A stretch of 6,384 bases of DNA from an uncultured Lachnospiraceae bacterium (GTDB taxonomy: Bacteria; Bacillota; Clostridia; Lachnospirales; Lachnospiraceae), in NCBI GenBank assembly GCA_900555195.1, contig USKC01000185.1, positions 1-6,384 on the forward strand, in the 5' to 3' direction. The position numbers and the translations under genes are program-made. The notes beneath the pieces were generated by a model. The model was not told the origin of the DNA. It was given only the letters and a program-made list of their open reading frames with translations, and did no database searches. Position 1 is the stretch's first letter. Every line of letters starts with the position of its first letter. Shown here piece by piece: positions 6,073 through 6,384 of the stretch.

Positions 6073-6384
6073 CTCAGAAAAAAATTCTTTTGCTGACAAC
6101 GGGAGGAACAATCGCTTCCCACATGACAGAGAATGGGCTGGTTCCCGCCCTTACGGCGGAAGAAATATTGAAAGTGCTGCCGTCCATGAGGGAATTGTGC
6201 GACCTGCACGCCAGGGAACTGTTTCGGATAGACAGCACGAATATGACCAGTGATCACTGGCTGCGCATCGCAGAGGAAATAGAGAGAAGCTATGAGGACT
6301 ATGACGGCTTTCTGATCTGTCACGGTACGGATACGATGGCATATACGGCGGCGGCCCTCTCTTATTTGATTCAGAATGCGGATA
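6069..6384 (+). CDS. L-asparaginase, type I (N-terminal part, runs off the window)
   Basis: The enzyme hydrolyses L-asparagine to aspartate and ammonia. The first 105 residues are present and the frame is still open at the edge. ILLLTTGGTIAS (6-17) holds the first catalytic threonine loop: the family's TGGTI motif, with T14 as the likely nucleophile. STNMTSDHW (~58-66) matches the substrate-binding Ser region, and GFLICHGTDTMAYTAAAL (~80-97) holds the second signature, HGTDTM, with its Thr-Asp pair. No signal peptide is present, which fits cytoplasmic type I (AnsA) rather than the exported type II enzyme. The start overlaps the stop of a possible small ORF (ATGA), suggesting coupled translation within the operon. 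Glutaminase side activity cannot be judged from this part. Confidence 0.92.
   Translation, partial: MTQKKILLLTTGGTIASHMTENGLVPALTAEEILKVLPSMRELCDLHARELFRIDSTNMTSDHWLRIAEEIERSYEDYDGFLICHGTDTMAYTAAALSYLIQNAD

Overview
The window reads as chromosomal DNA of a gut-type anaerobic Firmicute, most likely a Lachnospiraceae/Clostridia member. This is inferred from strong AGGAGG-type ribosome binding sites, roughly balanced GC, an oxygen-sensitive radical-SAM sulfatase maturase very close to the Clostridium perfringens enzyme, a Bacillus-type xanthine phosphoribosyltransferase, and a cytoplasmic GH29 alpha-L-fucosidase. No mobile element, CRISPR array, rRNA or tRNA was recognised. The window is densely coding; the longest stretch without a gene is about 135 bases.

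Layout. (1) Bases 1-121 (+) are the last 39 codons of a gene whose end resembles the C-terminus of a GHMP-type sugar kinase, possibly fucokinase / fucose-1-phosphate guanylyltransferase. (2) 137-1273 (-) is an anaerobic sulfatase-maturating enzyme (anSME) with all three Fe-S cluster cysteine sets intact. (3) 1357-1932 (+) is xanthine phosphoribosyltransferase (xpt), divergent from anSME across a short spacer that has no room for the purine riboswitch often found before xpt. (4) A 13-bp-stem bidirectional terminator at 1992-2040 separates xpt from (5) 2058-3380 (-), a cytoplasmic GH29 alpha-L-fucosidase. (6) Across a 135-bp divergent regulatory region lies 3516-4319 (+), an AraC-family regulator. 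It appears to be the first gene of a tightly packed operon: (7) a polytopic membrane protein of the 'putative ABC-transporter type IV / CmpB' family with two copies of the domain (4339-5661), (8) an unrecognised 105-aa protein (5672-5989), (9) a possible 31-codon small ORF (5977-6072) overlapping both neighbours, and (10) the start of a type I L-asparaginase (6069 to beyond the window end).

How they may work together. The putative fucose-activating kinase, fucosidase and AraC regulator suggest use of fucosylated host glycans. The fucosidase has no signal peptide, so it would act on imported oligosaccharides. anSME activates sulfatases, which remove sulfate from mucin-type glycans, so its place beside fucose genes fits mucin foraging, although no sulfatase lies in the window. 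xpt (purine salvage) looks like a neighbour rather than a partner. The link from AraC to the membrane protein and asparaginase rests only on operon geometry.
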